64,000 nt of DNA from Kosakonia pseudosacchari (lineage in GTDB: Bacteria; Pseudomonadota; Gammaproteobacteria; Enterobacterales; Enterobacteriaceae). The stretch is from NCBI RefSeq assembly GCF_900184035.1, contig NZ_FXWP01000025.1, positions 310,001-374,000 of the forward strand, written 5' to 3'. Numbering within the stretch: the first letter of the stretch is position 1; every line of letters begins with the position of its first letter. Positions 16,856-26,002 of this stretch are shown here, piece by piece. Below the pieces are notes generated by a model. That model ran no database searches and was not told the DNA's origin. It saw only the letters and a list, made by a program, of their open reading frames with translations. Made by a program: the position numbers and the translations under genes.

Positions 16856-18283
16856 ATGAGCACGAAAACAATTGCGATACCGCCGTCGTTTATCCTGGGC
16901 GCGGCGGCCTCCGCCTGGCAAACCGAAGGCTGGACAGATAAGCGGGAGGGCCAGGATTCCTGGCCCGATCTCTGGTACAAAAACGATCGTCATGTCTGGC
17001 ACGACGGCTACGGCCCGGCGGTGGCGACCAACTTCTACCAGCGCTTTCGTGAAGATGTGCAACTGATGAAACAGGCGGGGCTGACCCACTATCGCACCTC
17101 GATCAACTGGTCGCGCTTTCTCACCGATTATGAAAACGGCGTGGTCGATGAACGCTATGCCGCGTATTACGACGAACTGTTTGACGAGATGCAGCGCCAC
17201 GGCATTGTGCCGATGATCTGCCTGGAGCATTACGAACTGCCGGGTTATTTGCTGGAAACCTATGGCGGCTGGGCGTCAAAAAAAGTGGTTGAGCTGTACC
17301 TGTTGTATGTCGAAAAGGTGTTTGCGCGTTTTCACCATAAAGTGACCCGCTGGTTCACCTTCAACGAGCCGATTGTGGTGCAAACCCGCGTCTACCTTGA
17401 CGCGCTGCGCTGGCCTTATGAGCAGAACACCGGCACCTGGATGCAGTGGAATCACCACAAAAACCTGGCCACCGCGAAAGTGGTGAAGCTATTTCGCGAG
17501 AAGGGGTATCAGGGTACCGTGGGCTGTATTCTCAACCCGGAAGTCACCTACCCGCGTTCGCGCGCGCCGCATGATGTACTGGCCGCCGAACGCTACGATC
17601 TGTTCTATAACCGCGTGTTTCTTGATCCGATGGTGAAAGGCCACTATCCGCCGGAGTTGTTCCGGTTGCTGGAAAAACACCAGGTCGCGTGGGATTACAG
17701 CGAGGAAGAGCTGGCGATCATCCGCGATAACACGGTGGATGAGTTGGGCATTAACCTTTACTACCCGCACCGTGTAAAAGCGCCGTCGCGCGCCTGGCAC
17801 CCGGAAACGCCTTTCCACCCGGCGTACTACTACGAGCCTTTTGAGTTGCCGGGCAGAAAAATGAACAAATCTCGAGGCTGGGAGATCTTGCCGGAAATCA
17901 TCTACGACATGGCGATGCGCCTCAAAAATGACTACGGCAACATTCCGTGGTTTGTTGCTGAAAGCGGCATGGGTATTGAGAACGAAGGGCAGTTTCGCAA
18001 CGCGGCGGGCACCATTGAGGATGATTACCGCATTGATTTTATTGCCGCGCATTTATACCAGACGCTACGCGCCAGAGAAGCGGGTGCGAACTGCCAGGGT
18101 TACATGTTGTGGGCGTTTACCGATAACGTCTCGCCAATGAACGCGTTTAAAAACCGCTATGGCCTGATTGAGATTGACCTGCAAAACAACCGCGACCGTC
18201 GGCCGAAAAAGTCTGCTGGCTGGTTTCGCAAGCTGCGCGACGAACGCCAGCTGACCCTGACTATTGATGACGAATGGAAATAA
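16856..18283 (+). CDS. GH1 6-phospho-beta-glycosidase
   Basis: Cytoplasmic glycosidase of 475 residues expected to split the phosphorylated sugar delivered by the PTS. The start MSTKTIAIPPSFILGAA at 16856 has GAGG upstream; an earlier in-frame start at 16790 lies inside EIIC. The general acid/base is Glu171 in WFTFNEPIV. The nucleophile is predicted as Glu369 in WFVAESGMGIENEG, where most GH1 enzymes read (T/S)ENG. FILGAAASAWQTEG at the N-terminus is the GH1 signature. EIIB follows 9 bp on. Confidence 0.92.
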   Translation: MSTKTIAIPPSFILGAAASAWQTEGWTDKREGQDSWPDLWYKNDRHVWHDGYGPAVATNFYQRFREDVQLMKQAGLTHYRTSINWSRFLTDYENGVVDERYAAYYDELFDEMQRHGIVPMICLEHYELPGYLLETYGGWASKKVVELYLLYVEKVFARFHHKVTRWFTFNEPIVVQTRVYLDALRWPYEQNTGTWMQWNHHKNLATAKVVKLFREKGYQGTVGCILNPEVTYPRSRAPHDVLAAERYDLFYNRVFLDPMVKGHYPPELFRLLEKHQVAWDYSEEELAIIRDNTVDELGINLYYPHRVKAPSRAWHPETPFHPAYYYEPFELPGRKMNKSRGWEILPEIIYDMAMRLKNDYGNIPWFVAESGMGIENEGQFRNAAGTIEDDYRIDFIAAHLYQTLRAREAGANCQGYMLWAFTDNVSPMNAFKNRYGLIEIDLQNNRDRRPKKSAGWFRKLRDERQLTLTIDDEWK

Positions 18284-18292
18284 GGAGCCACC

Positions 18293-18610
18293 ATGAAACG
18301 TATTGTGTTGTGCTGCTCCGCCGGGATGTCCACATCGCTGGTGGTGACCAAAATGGAAAAAGCGGCGGCGGAGCGCGGCCTTGAGCTGAAGATCTATGCC
18401 ATTGCTGAGCAATCCCTGCGCGATGAGCTGCAAAGTTATGCCGCCGAGATCACCGCCGTGCTGTTGGGGCCGCAGGTGCGCTTTAAGCTGGCGGAAAATA
18501 AAAAGTTAACCGATGAATATGGCATTCCGATTGATGTGATCGATTCGGTGGCGTACGGCACCTTAAACGGCGCGAAGGTTCTCGATCAGGCGTTGGCTTT
18601 GGTAAGATAG
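18293..18610 (+). CDS. PTS EIIB component, lactose/cellobiose family
   Basis: Cytoplasmic phosphocarrier of 105 residues. The phosphorylated cysteine is predicted as Cys8 in LCCSAGMSTS, the P-loop-like motif of cellobiose-type EIIB. It passes phosphate to the sugar bound by the EIIC encoded at 15520. The matching EIIA is not in this operon. AAGGAG is placed well before the ATG. Confidence 0.94.
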   Translation: MKRIVLCCSAGMSTSLVVTKMEKAAAERGLELKIYAIAEQSLRDELQSYAAEITAVLLGPQVRFKLAENKKLTDEYGIPIDVIDSVAYGTLNGAKVLDQALALVR

Positions 18611-18616
18611 CGCCGA

Positions 18617-18637
18617 CAGGCCGGGGCGCCCGGCCTG
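18617..18637 (+). repeat. Intercistronic hairpin after EIIB
   Basis: Nine-bp perfect arms CAGGCCGGG and CCCGGCCTG with a three-base loop, without a T-run. It separates the transport genes from the GntR-type regulator and probably lowers or stabilises downstream message. Confidence 0.7.
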
Positions 18638-18666
18638 CGCGATAACTCAGACTTGCAGGTGATATT

Positions 18667-19440
18667 GTGGAGAAGGCCGTCGTCCCGCCGGAAAAAAAAC
18701 AGTACCAGGAGATTGGCGAAGATTTACGCGAGCAGATAATCCAGGGGCATTACCCCGTGGGCTCCCGCCTGCCGCCGGAGCGCAATATCGCCGAAAAATA
18801 TGGCGTTAGCCGTACCATCGTGCGTGAAGCGCTGTTGATGCTTGAATTGCAAGGCACGGTGGATATTCGCCAGGGCTCCGGCGTTTATGTGATGCGTATT
18901 CCGCAGGAGCATGAAAACGAAGAGGAGCGCTTTTTAAGTAGCGATGTAGGCCCGTTTGAGATCTTACAGGCGCGTCAATTACTGGAGAGCAATATCGCCG
19001 CCTTTGCCGCCAAAATGGCGACACGCGCGGATATCGATAATCTTCGTCGCATTCTTGAGCAGGAGCAGCGCGCCATCGCGATGAACGACACGTCGCAGGA
19101 CAACAGCAAAATGTTCCACCTTGTGCTGGCGGGCGCCTCGCAAAACCAGATGTTGCTGGCGACGGTGGAAAGTATCTGGCACCACATGGACAGCAGCCCG
19201 CTGTGGCAACAATTCAACGTGCATATTGCCAGCCGCCCCTATCGCCTGAAATGGCTGGGCGACCGGCAGACGCTGCTGGCAGCGCTGCGCCGCCGCGATG
19301 TGATGGGCGCATGGCAAGCGATGTGGCAGCATCTGGAAAATGTCAAAAAGAGCCTGCTGGAGCTTTCCGACGAGGATGCGCCTGACTTTGACGGCTACCT
19401 GTTTGAATCAGTACCGATTTTTCAGGGCAAGATCGTATGA
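18667..19440 (+). CDS. GntR-family regulator, FadR subfamily
   Basis: DNA-binding regulator of 257 residues with a GTG start preceded by AGGTGA. The winged helix covers about residues 10-78 (SRLPPERNIAEKYGVSRTIVREAL, with a typical arm RQGSGVYV). The C-terminal all-helical FCD domain, from about residue 100, would bind a carboxylate or sugar acid. It is the fourth gene of the PTS operon and overlaps the acetyltransferase gene by 4 bp (ATGA). It is similar in outline to ExuR/UxuR. The TGG-N4-CCA palindromes at 15357-15460 are candidate targets. Confidence 0.87.
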   Translation: MEKAVVPPEKKQYQEIGEDLREQIIQGHYPVGSRLPPERNIAEKYGVSRTIVREALLMLELQGTVDIRQGSGVYVMRIPQEHENEEERFLSSDVGPFEILQARQLLESNIAAFAAKMATRADIDNLRRILEQEQRAIAMNDTSQDNSKMFHLVLAGASQNQMLLATVESIWHHMDSSPLWQQFNVHIASRPYRLKWLGDRQTLLAALRRRDVMGAWQAMWQHLENVKKSLLELSDEDAPDFDGYLFESVPIFQGKIV

Positions 19441-19901
19441 AGATTATTCCTCTGTACGACGCGCCACACTTTGCAGACCAGGTGGTGGACTGGTTATGGC
19501 GTGAGTTTGGCGACTCGCTACCGCGTGATTTCTTCGCCAGTATCATTGCCCACAGCCAGCGGCCCGGGCAGTTGCCGCTTACTTTTGTGCTGGTGGATGA
19601 GGATCAACTGCTGGGGACTGTTGGGCTGTGGCGCTGCGATTTGATCAGCCGCCAGGATCTGTTCCCGTGGCTGGCGGCGCTGTATGTGAAAGAGAGCGCG
19701 CGCGGGCAGGGGCTGGCCGGGCAGTTACAGCGCCATGTTATCGAGCAGGCGAAAGCGATGGGTTTTCAGGAGCTGCACCTTTACTCGGCGTGTCGCGATT
19801 TTTACGAACGTTTTGGCTGGCGCTACATTGGCGACGGTCTCGACTATCCTGACAAGACCGTGCACCTTTATCGCTACTCTTGCGGCGCAATCACCGAATG
19901 A
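19437..19901 (+). CDS. GNAT-family N-acetyltransferase
   Basis: Protein of 154 residues with the acetyl-CoA-binding motif V-x-x-x-x-RGQGLAGQLQRH at about residues 84-99 and a C-terminal FYERFGWRYIG typical of GNAT enzymes. The substrate is unknown. It is translationally coupled to the GntR-type regulator (overlap ATGA) and closes the PTS operon. Its last 28 bp overlap the end of the convergent galR. Confidence 0.88.
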   Translation: MKIIPLYDAPHFADQVVDWLWREFGDSLPRDFFASIIAHSQRPGQLPLTFVLVDEDQLLGTVGLWRCDLISRQDLFPWLAALYVKESARGQGLAGQLQRHVIEQAKAMGFQELHLYSACRDFYERFGWRYIGDGLDYPDKTVHLYRYSCGAITE

Positions 19902-20878
19902 CGACGCACCAGCGTTGGATTAAACAGGTGCGTGATTTCCGGTAGCGGACGGTTTTCCGCCAGCGCCAGCGCCAGCTCGGCGGCCTGTGTTGCCATGGTG
20001 ACAATCGGGTAGCGCACGGTGGTTAAGCGCGGGCGCACATAGCGCGACACCAGCACATCATCGAAACCAATCAGGGAAATCTCACGCGGCACCTCAATGC
20101 CGTTGTCATTCAGCACACCCATCGCGCCAGCGGCCATCGAATCGTTATAACAGGCGACGGCGGTAAAGTTACGCCCACGACCGAGCAGCTCGGTCATCGC
20201 CTGTTCACCACCGCTTTCATCCGGCTCGGCAAACGTCACCAACCGGTCGTTGCAGGGCAAACCATTCTCTTTCAGCGCATCGTAATAGCCCTGCAGTCGG
20301 TCTTCTGCATCAGAAATCGCGTGGTTGGAACAGAGATAGCCAATTTTCGTGTGGCCCTGCTGGATCAAATGGCGAGTCGCCAGCCAGGCACCGTAACGGT
20401 CATCAAGCGCGACACAGCGTTGTTCAAAACCCGGCAAAATACGGTTGATCAACACCATGCCCGGCATCTGCTGCATTAACGAGGCGAGTTCATCGTCCGG
20501 AAGGGTTTTGGCATGAACGACCAGCGCCGCGCAGCGGTGGCGAATCAGTTGCTCGATGGCTTTACGCTCTTTATCTTCGTTATGGTAGCCATTACCAATT
20601 AATAAGAAATTGCCTGTGGCCGAAGCCACTTGTTCAACGGCTTTCACCATGGCGCCGAAAAAGGGATCGGAAACATCGCCCACCACCAGACCTACGGTTT
20701 CGGTGGACTGTTGCGCCAGCGCGCGGGCATTGGCATTCGGGTGGTAATTGAGCGCATCCATTGCGCTTTGCACCGCCTGGCGCGAGGATTCGCTCGCCTT
20801 TGGCGAGTCGTTTATCACGCGGGAAACCGTTGCGACCGAAACTCCTGCCAGCCGCGCGACATCTTTAATAGTCGCCAT
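19874..20878 (-). CDS. galR: Galactose repressor GalR
   Basis: LacI-family repressor of galactose transport and use, 334 residues against 343 in E. coli; the missing part is the variable C-terminal tail. The helix-turn-helix is at residues 2-26 (TIKDVARLAGVSVATVSRVIN). The sensor domain is nearly identical to K-12 (GLVVGDVSDPFFGAMVKAVEQ). A GalR-type operator lies 16 bp upstream of the start, suggesting autoregulation. The 3' end overlaps the GNAT gene by 28 bp. Confidence 0.96.
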   Translation of the reverse strand: MATIKDVARLAGVSVATVSRVINDSPKASESSRQAVQSAMDALNYHPNANARALAQQSTETVGLVVGDVSDPFFGAMVKAVEQVASATGNFLLIGNGYHNEDKERKAIEQLIRHRCAALVVHAKTLPDDELASLMQQMPGMVLINRILPGFEQRCVALDDRYGAWLATRHLIQQGHTKIGYLCSNHAISDAEDRLQGYYDALKENGLPCNDRLVTFAEPDESGGEQAMTELLGRGRNFTAVACYNDSMAAGAMGVLNDNGIEVPREISLIGFDDVLVSRYVRPRLTTVRYPIVTMATQAAELALALAENRPLPEITHLFNPTLVRRHSVIAPQE

Positions 20879-20893
20879 TACGCACCTTCCTTT

Positions 20894-20909
20894 GGGTAAG
20901 CGTTTACAC
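20894..20909. promoter_or_regulatory. GalR operator upstream of galR
   Basis: GGGTAAGCGTTTACAC matches the gal operator pattern GTGTAANCGNTTACAC at all but one base. A second, one-base-shortened copy, GTGAAAGCGTTACAC, occurs at 20997-21011. Confidence 0.75.
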
Positions 20910-21117
20910 GCTGCATAGTGTTACGGAAAAGAGACGCCTAATCAAGGAAGCTGCCCGGCAGGTATCTGCAAACGTGAGCTGACGCGAAGGAAATCAGTGA
21001 AAGCGTTACACGCGGGAAATTGCAAAGTAATTCAGGCACAACCTTTAGTTACACTTTGCGAAGGGCTGTTTCGATTGTCTGCTGGTGGCGGGTATCCCCC
21101 CGTGACAGAGTAGAACT

Positions 21118-21202
21118 CCCAGAGGTATTGATAGGTGAACGTAGCCCCCAGGGTTGCACACTCGAATTACACCAACCTGCGCAGATGCGCAGGTTTTTTT
21201 TT
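21118..21202 (+). ncRNA. omrB: OmrB small RNA
   Basis: Hfq-dependent sRNA that represses outer-membrane protein and curli regulator messages; in E. coli it is activated by EnvZ/OmpR. The 5' end CCCAGAGGTATTGATAGGTGA is the conserved pairing region. The 3' end is a GC-rich hairpin with arms CCTGCGC and GCGCAGG followed by about ten T. It lies between galR and aas, as in E. coli. The central part differs from E. coli OmrB. Confidence 0.93.
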
Positions 21203-21313
21203 TACCTTCAGTCTGTAACAGTAATCGCGAATGGACACACCTCGTTTCACTTCGGCTCACTCTCTTGCTTTTTCCCGCTGGTGAGGCGCGGTGGCGCACG
21301 CGACAATCAAAGT

Positions 21314-21399
21314 CCCAGAGGTATTGATTGGTGATTTATTCGGTACGCTTTTCGTACTCATTTCTTGCACCAACCTGCGCGGACGCGCAGGTTTTTTTT
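21314..21399 (+). ncRNA. omrA: OmrA small RNA
   Basis: Sister of OmrB, 196 bp downstream in the same orientation. The 5' CCCAGAGGTATTGATTGGTGA and the 3' CCTGCGC/GCGCAGG terminator are shared, while the middle (a small hairpin GGTACG...CGTACT) is distinct, exactly the E. coli pattern. Its 3' end is 85 bp before the aas start. Confidence 0.93.
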
Positions 21400-21483
21400 C
21401 GCCCGCGTTTTAACCCGCCGCACTTCTCATGTAATCTGCCACAATTTGGTAACGTACTTAATTGACTGGCAAAAGGAGTTGAA

Positions 21484-23643
21484 ATGCTACTGGGCTTTTT
21501 CCGCGGCCTGTTCCGTGTGTTGTTTCGCGTACAACTGACCGGCAACACGCAGGCGCTGCACGGTGAACGTGTGCTCATTACCCCCAACCACGTCTCTTTT
21601 ATTGATGGCATTTTACTGGCGTTATTCCTGCCTGTTCGCCCGGTTTTCGCGGTCTACACCTCCATCAGCACCCAGTGGTATATGCGCTGGATAAGCTCAA
21701 TTATTGATTTTGTGCCGCTGGATCCGACCAAACCGATGTCGATTAAACATCTGGTGCGACTGGTGGAACAGGGCCGTCCGGTGGTGATTTTCCCGGAAGG
21801 ACGCATTTCGGTTTCCGGATCATTGATGAAAATTTACGACGGTGCAGGGTTCGTGGCGGCAAAATCCGGCGCGACGGTGATCCCACTGCGCATTGACGGC
21901 GCGGAGCTAACCTACTTCAGCCGCCTGAAAGGGCTGGTAAAACAGCGTCTGTTCCCGCGTATTACCTTGCATATTCTGCCGCCTACACATCTGCCGATGC
22001 CGGATGCGCCGCGTGCGCGTGATCGTCGCAAGCTGGCGGGCGAAATGCTGCACCAAATCATGATGGAAGCGCGCATGGCCGTGCGTCCGCGCGAAACGCT
22101 GTTCGAAGCGTTGCTTTCCGCGCAGTATCGCTATGGTGCGAATAAGCCCTGCGTTGAAGACATCAATTTCACACCGGATAGCTATCGCAAGCTGCTGACT
22201 AAATCGCTGTTTGTTGCCCGTATTCTGGATAAATACAGCGCGCCGGGCGAGAAAATCGGCCTGATGTTGCCAAACGCCGGGATCAGCGCGGCGGTGATTT
22301 TCGGCGCGATTGCGCGTGGACGCATCCCGGCGATGATGAACTACACCGCCGGCGTGAAAGGGTTGAGTAGCGCCATTACGGCGGCGCAGATCAAAACCAT
22401 CTTCACTTCCCGTACTTTTATGGATAAAGGCAAGCTGTGGCATCTGCCGGAGCAGCTCACGCAAGTGCGCTGGGTTTACCTGGAAGATCTGAAAGGCGAT
22501 GTCAGCTGGGAAGACAAGCTGTGGATTTTCCGCCATTTACTGACGCCATTAAAAGCGCAGTTGCCGCAAAAACCGGAAGATCCGGCGCTGATCCTCTTTA
22601 CCTCTGGTTCTGAAGGCAATCCGAAGGGCGTGGTACATAGCCATAAAAGCCTGCTGGCAAACGTGGAGCAGATCAAAACCATCGCCGATTTCACCGCCAA
22701 CGACCGCTTTATGTCGGCGCTGCCGCTGTTCCACTCGTTCGGCCTGACGGTGGGGTTATTCACGCCGTTATTTACCGGCGCGGAGGTGTTTCTTTACCCG
22801 AGCCCGTTGCACTACCGCATTGTCCCTGAACTGGTGTATGACCGTAACTGCACCGTGCTGTTTGGCACCTCGACGTTCCTTGGCAATTATGCGCGTTTTG
22901 CCAACCCGTATGATTTCTTCCGCTTACGTTACGTGGTTGCCGGTGCTGAAAAATTGCAGGACAGTACCCGCCAGCTGTGGCAGGACAAATTTGGTCTGCG
23001 CATTCTCGAAGGTTACGGCGTGACCGAGTGCGCGCCAGTGGTATCCATCAACGTGCCGATGGCGGCGAAACCGGACACCGTCGGGCGGATCTTACCGGGG
23101 ATGGATGCGCGGCTAATGGCCGTGCCGGGCATTGAAGACGGTGGTCGCCTGCAACTGAAAGGGCCCAACGTGATGACCGGCTATCTGCGGGTGGAAAACC
23201 CTGGCGTGCTGGAAGCACCCGCCGCGGAAAATATCAATGGCGACATGGAAGCGGGCTGGTATGACACCGGCGATATCGTGCGTTTTGATGAACAGGGCTT
23301 TGTGCAGATTCAGGGGCGCGCGAAGCGTTTTGCCAAAATCGCCGGGGAGATGATCTCGCTGGAGATTGTCGAACAACTGGCGCTGGCGGTTTCGCCGGAG
23401 AAACTGCATGCCACGGTAGTGAAGAGCGATGCCAGCAAAGGCGAAGCGCTGGTGATGTTCACCACCGACAGTGAGTTGACGCGCGATAAGCTGCAACAGC
23501 AGGCGCGGGCGCAGGGCGTGCCGGAGCTTGCCGTGCCGCGCGATATTCGCTTCCTGAAACAACTGCCGGTGCTGGGCAGCGGCAAACCTGATTTTGTGAC
23601 GCTGAAAGGCATGGTTGAAGAGGATGAACCCGCGCATGCGTGA
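21484..23643 (+). CDS. aas: Bifunctional acyl-ACP synthetase / 2-acylglycerophosphoethanolamine acyltransferase
   Basis: Inner-membrane enzyme of 719 residues, identical in length to E. coli Aas. It re-acylates lysophosphatidylethanolamine. The N-terminal PlsC-type acyltransferase has NHVSFIDG (HX4D) at about residues 36-43 and [10 protein letters not shown] near 105-114. The C-terminal adenylating domain has [19 protein letters not shown] near 377-395 and YDTGDIV near 593. lplT overlaps the stop by 8 bp, so the flippase and the enzyme are coupled. AAGGAG precedes the ATG. Confidence 0.97.
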   Translation: MLLGFFRGLFRVLFRVQLTGNTQALHGERVLITPNHVSFIDGILLALFLPVRPVFAVYTSISTQWYMRWISSIIDFVPLDPTKPMSIKHLVRLVEQGRPVVIFPEGRISVSGSLMKIYDGAGFVAAKSGATVIPLRIDGAELTYFSRLKGLVKQRLFPRITLHILPPTHLPMPDAPRARDRRKLAGEMLHQIMMEARMAVRPRETLFEALLSAQYRYGANKPCVEDINFTPDSYRKLLTKSLFVARILDKYSAPGEKIGLMLPNAGISAAVIFGAIARGRIPAMMNYTAGVKGLSSAITAAQIKTIFTSRTFMDKGKLWHLPEQLTQVRWVYLEDLKGDVSWEDKLWIFRHLLTPLKAQLPQKPEDPALILFTSGSEGNPKGVVHSHKSLLANVEQIKTIADFTANDRFMSALPLFHSFGLTVGLFTPLFTGAEVFLYPSPLHYRIVPELVYDRNCTVLFGTSTFLGNYARFANPYDFFRLRYVVAGAEKLQDSTRQLWQDKFGLRILEGYGVTECAPVVSINVPMAAKPDTVGRILPGMDARLMAVPGIEDGGRLQLKGPNVMTGYLRVENPGVLEAPAAENINGDMEAGWYDTGDIVRFDEQGFVQIQGRAKRFAKIAGEMISLEIVEQLALAVSPEKLHATVVKSDASKGEALVMFTTDSELTRDKLQQQARAQGVPELAVPRDIRFLKQLPVLGSGKPDFVTLKGMVEEDEPAHA

Positions 23644-24829
23644 GTCAGTAAGCACTAACTCCTCGCTGTGGTCGCGGGGGATGATGGCGGTGATTGCCGC
23701 GCAGTTTCTCTCGGCGTTTGGCGACAACGCGCTGCTGTTCGCCACGCTGGCACTGCTGAAAGCAGAGTTTTATCCCGACTGGAGCCAGCCGATTTTGCAG
23801 ATGGTGTTTGTGGGCGCTTACATTCTTTTCGCGCCCTTTGTCGGGCAGGTCGCCGACAGCTTCGCCAAAGGCCGGGTGATGATGTTCGCCAACGGTCTGA
23901 AACTGATTGGCGCGGCGAGTATTTGCGTCGGCATCAATCCGTTTGTCGGTTATCTGTTAGTCGGCATTGGCGCGGCCGCCTATTCCCCGGCGAAGTACGG
24001 CATCCTGGGTGAAATCACCACCGGCGATAAGCTGGTGAAAGCCAACGGTTTGATGGAGTCGTCGACCATCGCCGCCATTTTACTCGGCTCTGTCGCGGGC
24101 GGCGTGCTGGCCGACTGGCATGTGCTGGCGGCGCTTGGCGTTTGTGCGCTGGTGTATGCGGGGGCGGTGGGCGCGAACCTGATGATCCCAAAATTGCCGG
24201 CGGCGCGTCCGGGGCAATCCTGGCGCTTTACCCCGATGACCTCCAGCTTTTTCAGCGCCTGTAAAAGCCTGTGGCGCAACGGTGAAACACGCTTTTCGCT
24301 GGTCGGCACTAGCCTGTTCTGGGGCGCGGGCGTGACGCTGCGTTTTCTGCTGGTGCTGTGGGTGCCGGTGGCGCTCGGGATCACGGATAACGCGACGCCA
24401 ACGTATCTTAACGCGATGGTCGCCGTCGGGATTGTGGCCGGTGCCGGGCTGGCGGCGAAGCTGGTGACGCTGGAAACTGTGGCGCGTTGTATGCCTGCTG
24501 GCATTCTCATTGGCGTGGCGGTGGTGCTGTTTTCATTGCAACACGCATTACTGCCAGCGTACGGCGTGCTGATGCTGATCGGCATGTTGGGCGGTTTCTT
24601 TGTGGTGCCGTTGAATGCGCTGTTGCAAGCTATTGGCAAAGAGTCCGTTGGCGCGGGGAATGCGATTGCGGTGCAGAACCTCGGCGAAAACATGGCCATG
24701 CTGCTAATGCTGGGCCTGTACTCGCTGGCGGTGAAAGCGGGTGTGCCGGTGATTGGCACTGGCGTTGGCTTTGGGGTAATTTTTGCGCTGGCAATTGCGG
24801 CGCTGTGGATCTGGCAGCGCCGCCGTTAA
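23636..24829 (+). CDS. lplT: Lysophospholipid transporter LplT
   Basis: Inner-membrane MFS protein that flips lysophospholipids to the cytoplasmic face for Aas. The start at 23636 gives 397 residues, the E. coli length, beginning [16 protein letters not shown]; an upstream in-frame ATG lies deeper inside aas. About twelve hydrophobic segments are visible, with [19 protein letters not shown] near the N-terminus. The stop is 3 bp from the end of the convergent tas. Confidence 0.96.
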   Translation: MRESVSTNSSLWSRGMMAVIAAQFLSAFGDNALLFATLALLKAEFYPDWSQPILQMVFVGAYILFAPFVGQVADSFAKGRVMMFANGLKLIGAASICVGINPFVGYLLVGIGAAAYSPAKYGILGEITTGDKLVKANGLMESSTIAAILLGSVAGGVLADWHVLAALGVCALVYAGAVGANLMIPKLPAARPGQSWRFTPMTSSFFSACKSLWRNGETRFSLVGTSLFWGAGVTLRFLLVLWVPVALGITDNATPTYLNAMVAVGIVAGAGLAAKLVTLETVARCMPAGILIGVAVVLFSLQHALLPAYGVLMLIGMLGGFFVVPLNALLQAIGKESVGAGNAIAVQNLGENMAMLLMLGLYSLAVKAGVPVIGTGVGFGVIFALAIAALWIWQRRR

Positions 24830-24832
24830 CCG

Positions 24833-25873
24833 TTACGGTGCCGGGTAGGTGTAAACCTGATGCACCGCTTCGATCTCAGCCAGAACGTCTGCGCTGAGAT
24901 CGAGATGCAAACTTTCCACGTTGGTTTTGAGTTGCTCCATCGTCGTCGCGCCCAGCAGGGTGCTGGCGACGAAGGGCTGACGCCGCACAAAAGCCAGCGC
25001 CATTTGTGCCGGATCCAGATTGTGGCGCTTCGCGATATCCACATACGCCGCGACCGCTTTTTGCGCCTGCTCACCGCTGTAACGCGTAAAGCGGCTAAAC
25101 AATGTGTTGCGTGCGCCAGCGGGTTTCGCGCCGTTGAGATATTTGCCGGTCAGCGTGCCGAACGCCAGACAGGAGTAAGCCAACAGCTCGACACCTTCAT
25201 ACTGGCTCACTTCCGCCAGACCCACTTCAAAGCTGCGGTTTAACAGGCTATACGGGTTCTGAATGGTCACAATGCGCGGCAATTCATGTTTTTCCGCCAG
25301 TTGCAGATAGCGCATCACGCCAAACGCGGTCTCATTCGAGACACCGATATAGCGGATTTTCCCGGCGCGCTGGCACTCGGTCAGCGCCTCCAGCGTTTCC
25401 AGCAGCGTCACGACCGGCGCGCTATCAACCCAACTGTAACCCAATTTGCCAAAGCAGTTGGTTGGGCGCTGCGGCCAGTGTACCTGGTAAAGATCCAGGT
25501 AATCGGTTTGCAGGCGCTTTAAGCTGTCATCGAGCGCGACGCGGATGTTTTTGCGATCCAACGCCTGGTTCGGGCGAATACCGCTGTCGTTATTACGGCT
25601 TGGGCCGCTGACTTTAGAGGCGATAACCAGCTTTTCACGGTTACCGCGTTTCGCCAGCCAGTTGCCGACATAGGTTTCCGTCAAACCCTGCGTTTCCGGA
25701 CGTGGCGGAACAGGGTACATCTCTGCAACGTCAATCAGGTTGATACCCTGGCTGACGGCGTAATCGAGCTGTGCATGGGCGTCGGCTTCGCTGTTTTGTT
25801 CACCAAACGTCATTGTGCCCAGCCCCAGGGTGCTTATTTCAAGCGAACTGTGGGGGATACGGTGATACTGCAT
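24833..25873 (-). CDS. tas: Aldo-keto reductase Tas
   Basis: NADPH-dependent aldo-keto reductase of 346 residues, as in E. coli, where a multicopy plasmid suppresses a tyrosine auxotrophy in starving cells; the natural substrate is not known. Catalytic residues of the family are visible: Asp/Tyr in DVAEMYPVPP near residue 50, Lys in ASKVSGPSR near 85 and His in QVHWPQRP near 125. It is a single gene read towards lplT. Confidence 0.96.
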   Translation of the reverse strand: MQYHRIPHSSLEISTLGLGTMTFGEQNSEADAHAQLDYAVSQGINLIDVAEMYPVPPRPETQGLTETYVGNWLAKRGNREKLVIASKVSGPSRNNDSGIRPNQALDRKNIRVALDDSLKRLQTDYLDLYQVHWPQRPTNCFGKLGYSWVDSAPVVTLLETLEALTECQRAGKIRYIGVSNETAFGVMRYLQLAEKHELPRIVTIQNPYSLLNRSFEVGLAEVSQYEGVELLAYSCLAFGTLTGKYLNGAKPAGARNTLFSRFTRYSGEQAQKAVAAYVDIAKRHNLDPAQMALAFVRRQPFVASTLLGATTMEQLKTNVESLHLDLSADVLAEIEAVHQVYTYPAP

Positions 25874-25964
25874 AGCCGGCTTCCTTAAAAGTACAACGTC
25901 AGTTGAGCTGACAAAGGAATATAAACATGGCAGAGGGGAGGAAAAAGGGAAAGAGAAAAATCAA

Positions 25965-25993
25965 ATAAAGGCCAGCAGGTGACTGACCTTTAT
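25965..25993 (-). terminator. Terminator after ygdR
   Basis: On the minus strand ATAAAGGTCAG and CTGGCCTTTAT pair (one G-T), followed by TTGATTTTTC. It begins 10 bp past the ygdR stop. Confidence 0.75.
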
Positions 25994-26002
25994 AGCAATT
26001 TC

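Noticed and set aside
21020-21611. Small frames on both strands, two of which share KKTCASAQVG
   Set aside because: The shared peptide comes from reading the repeated OmrA/OmrB terminators in the antisense direction; these are sRNA genes, not proteins.
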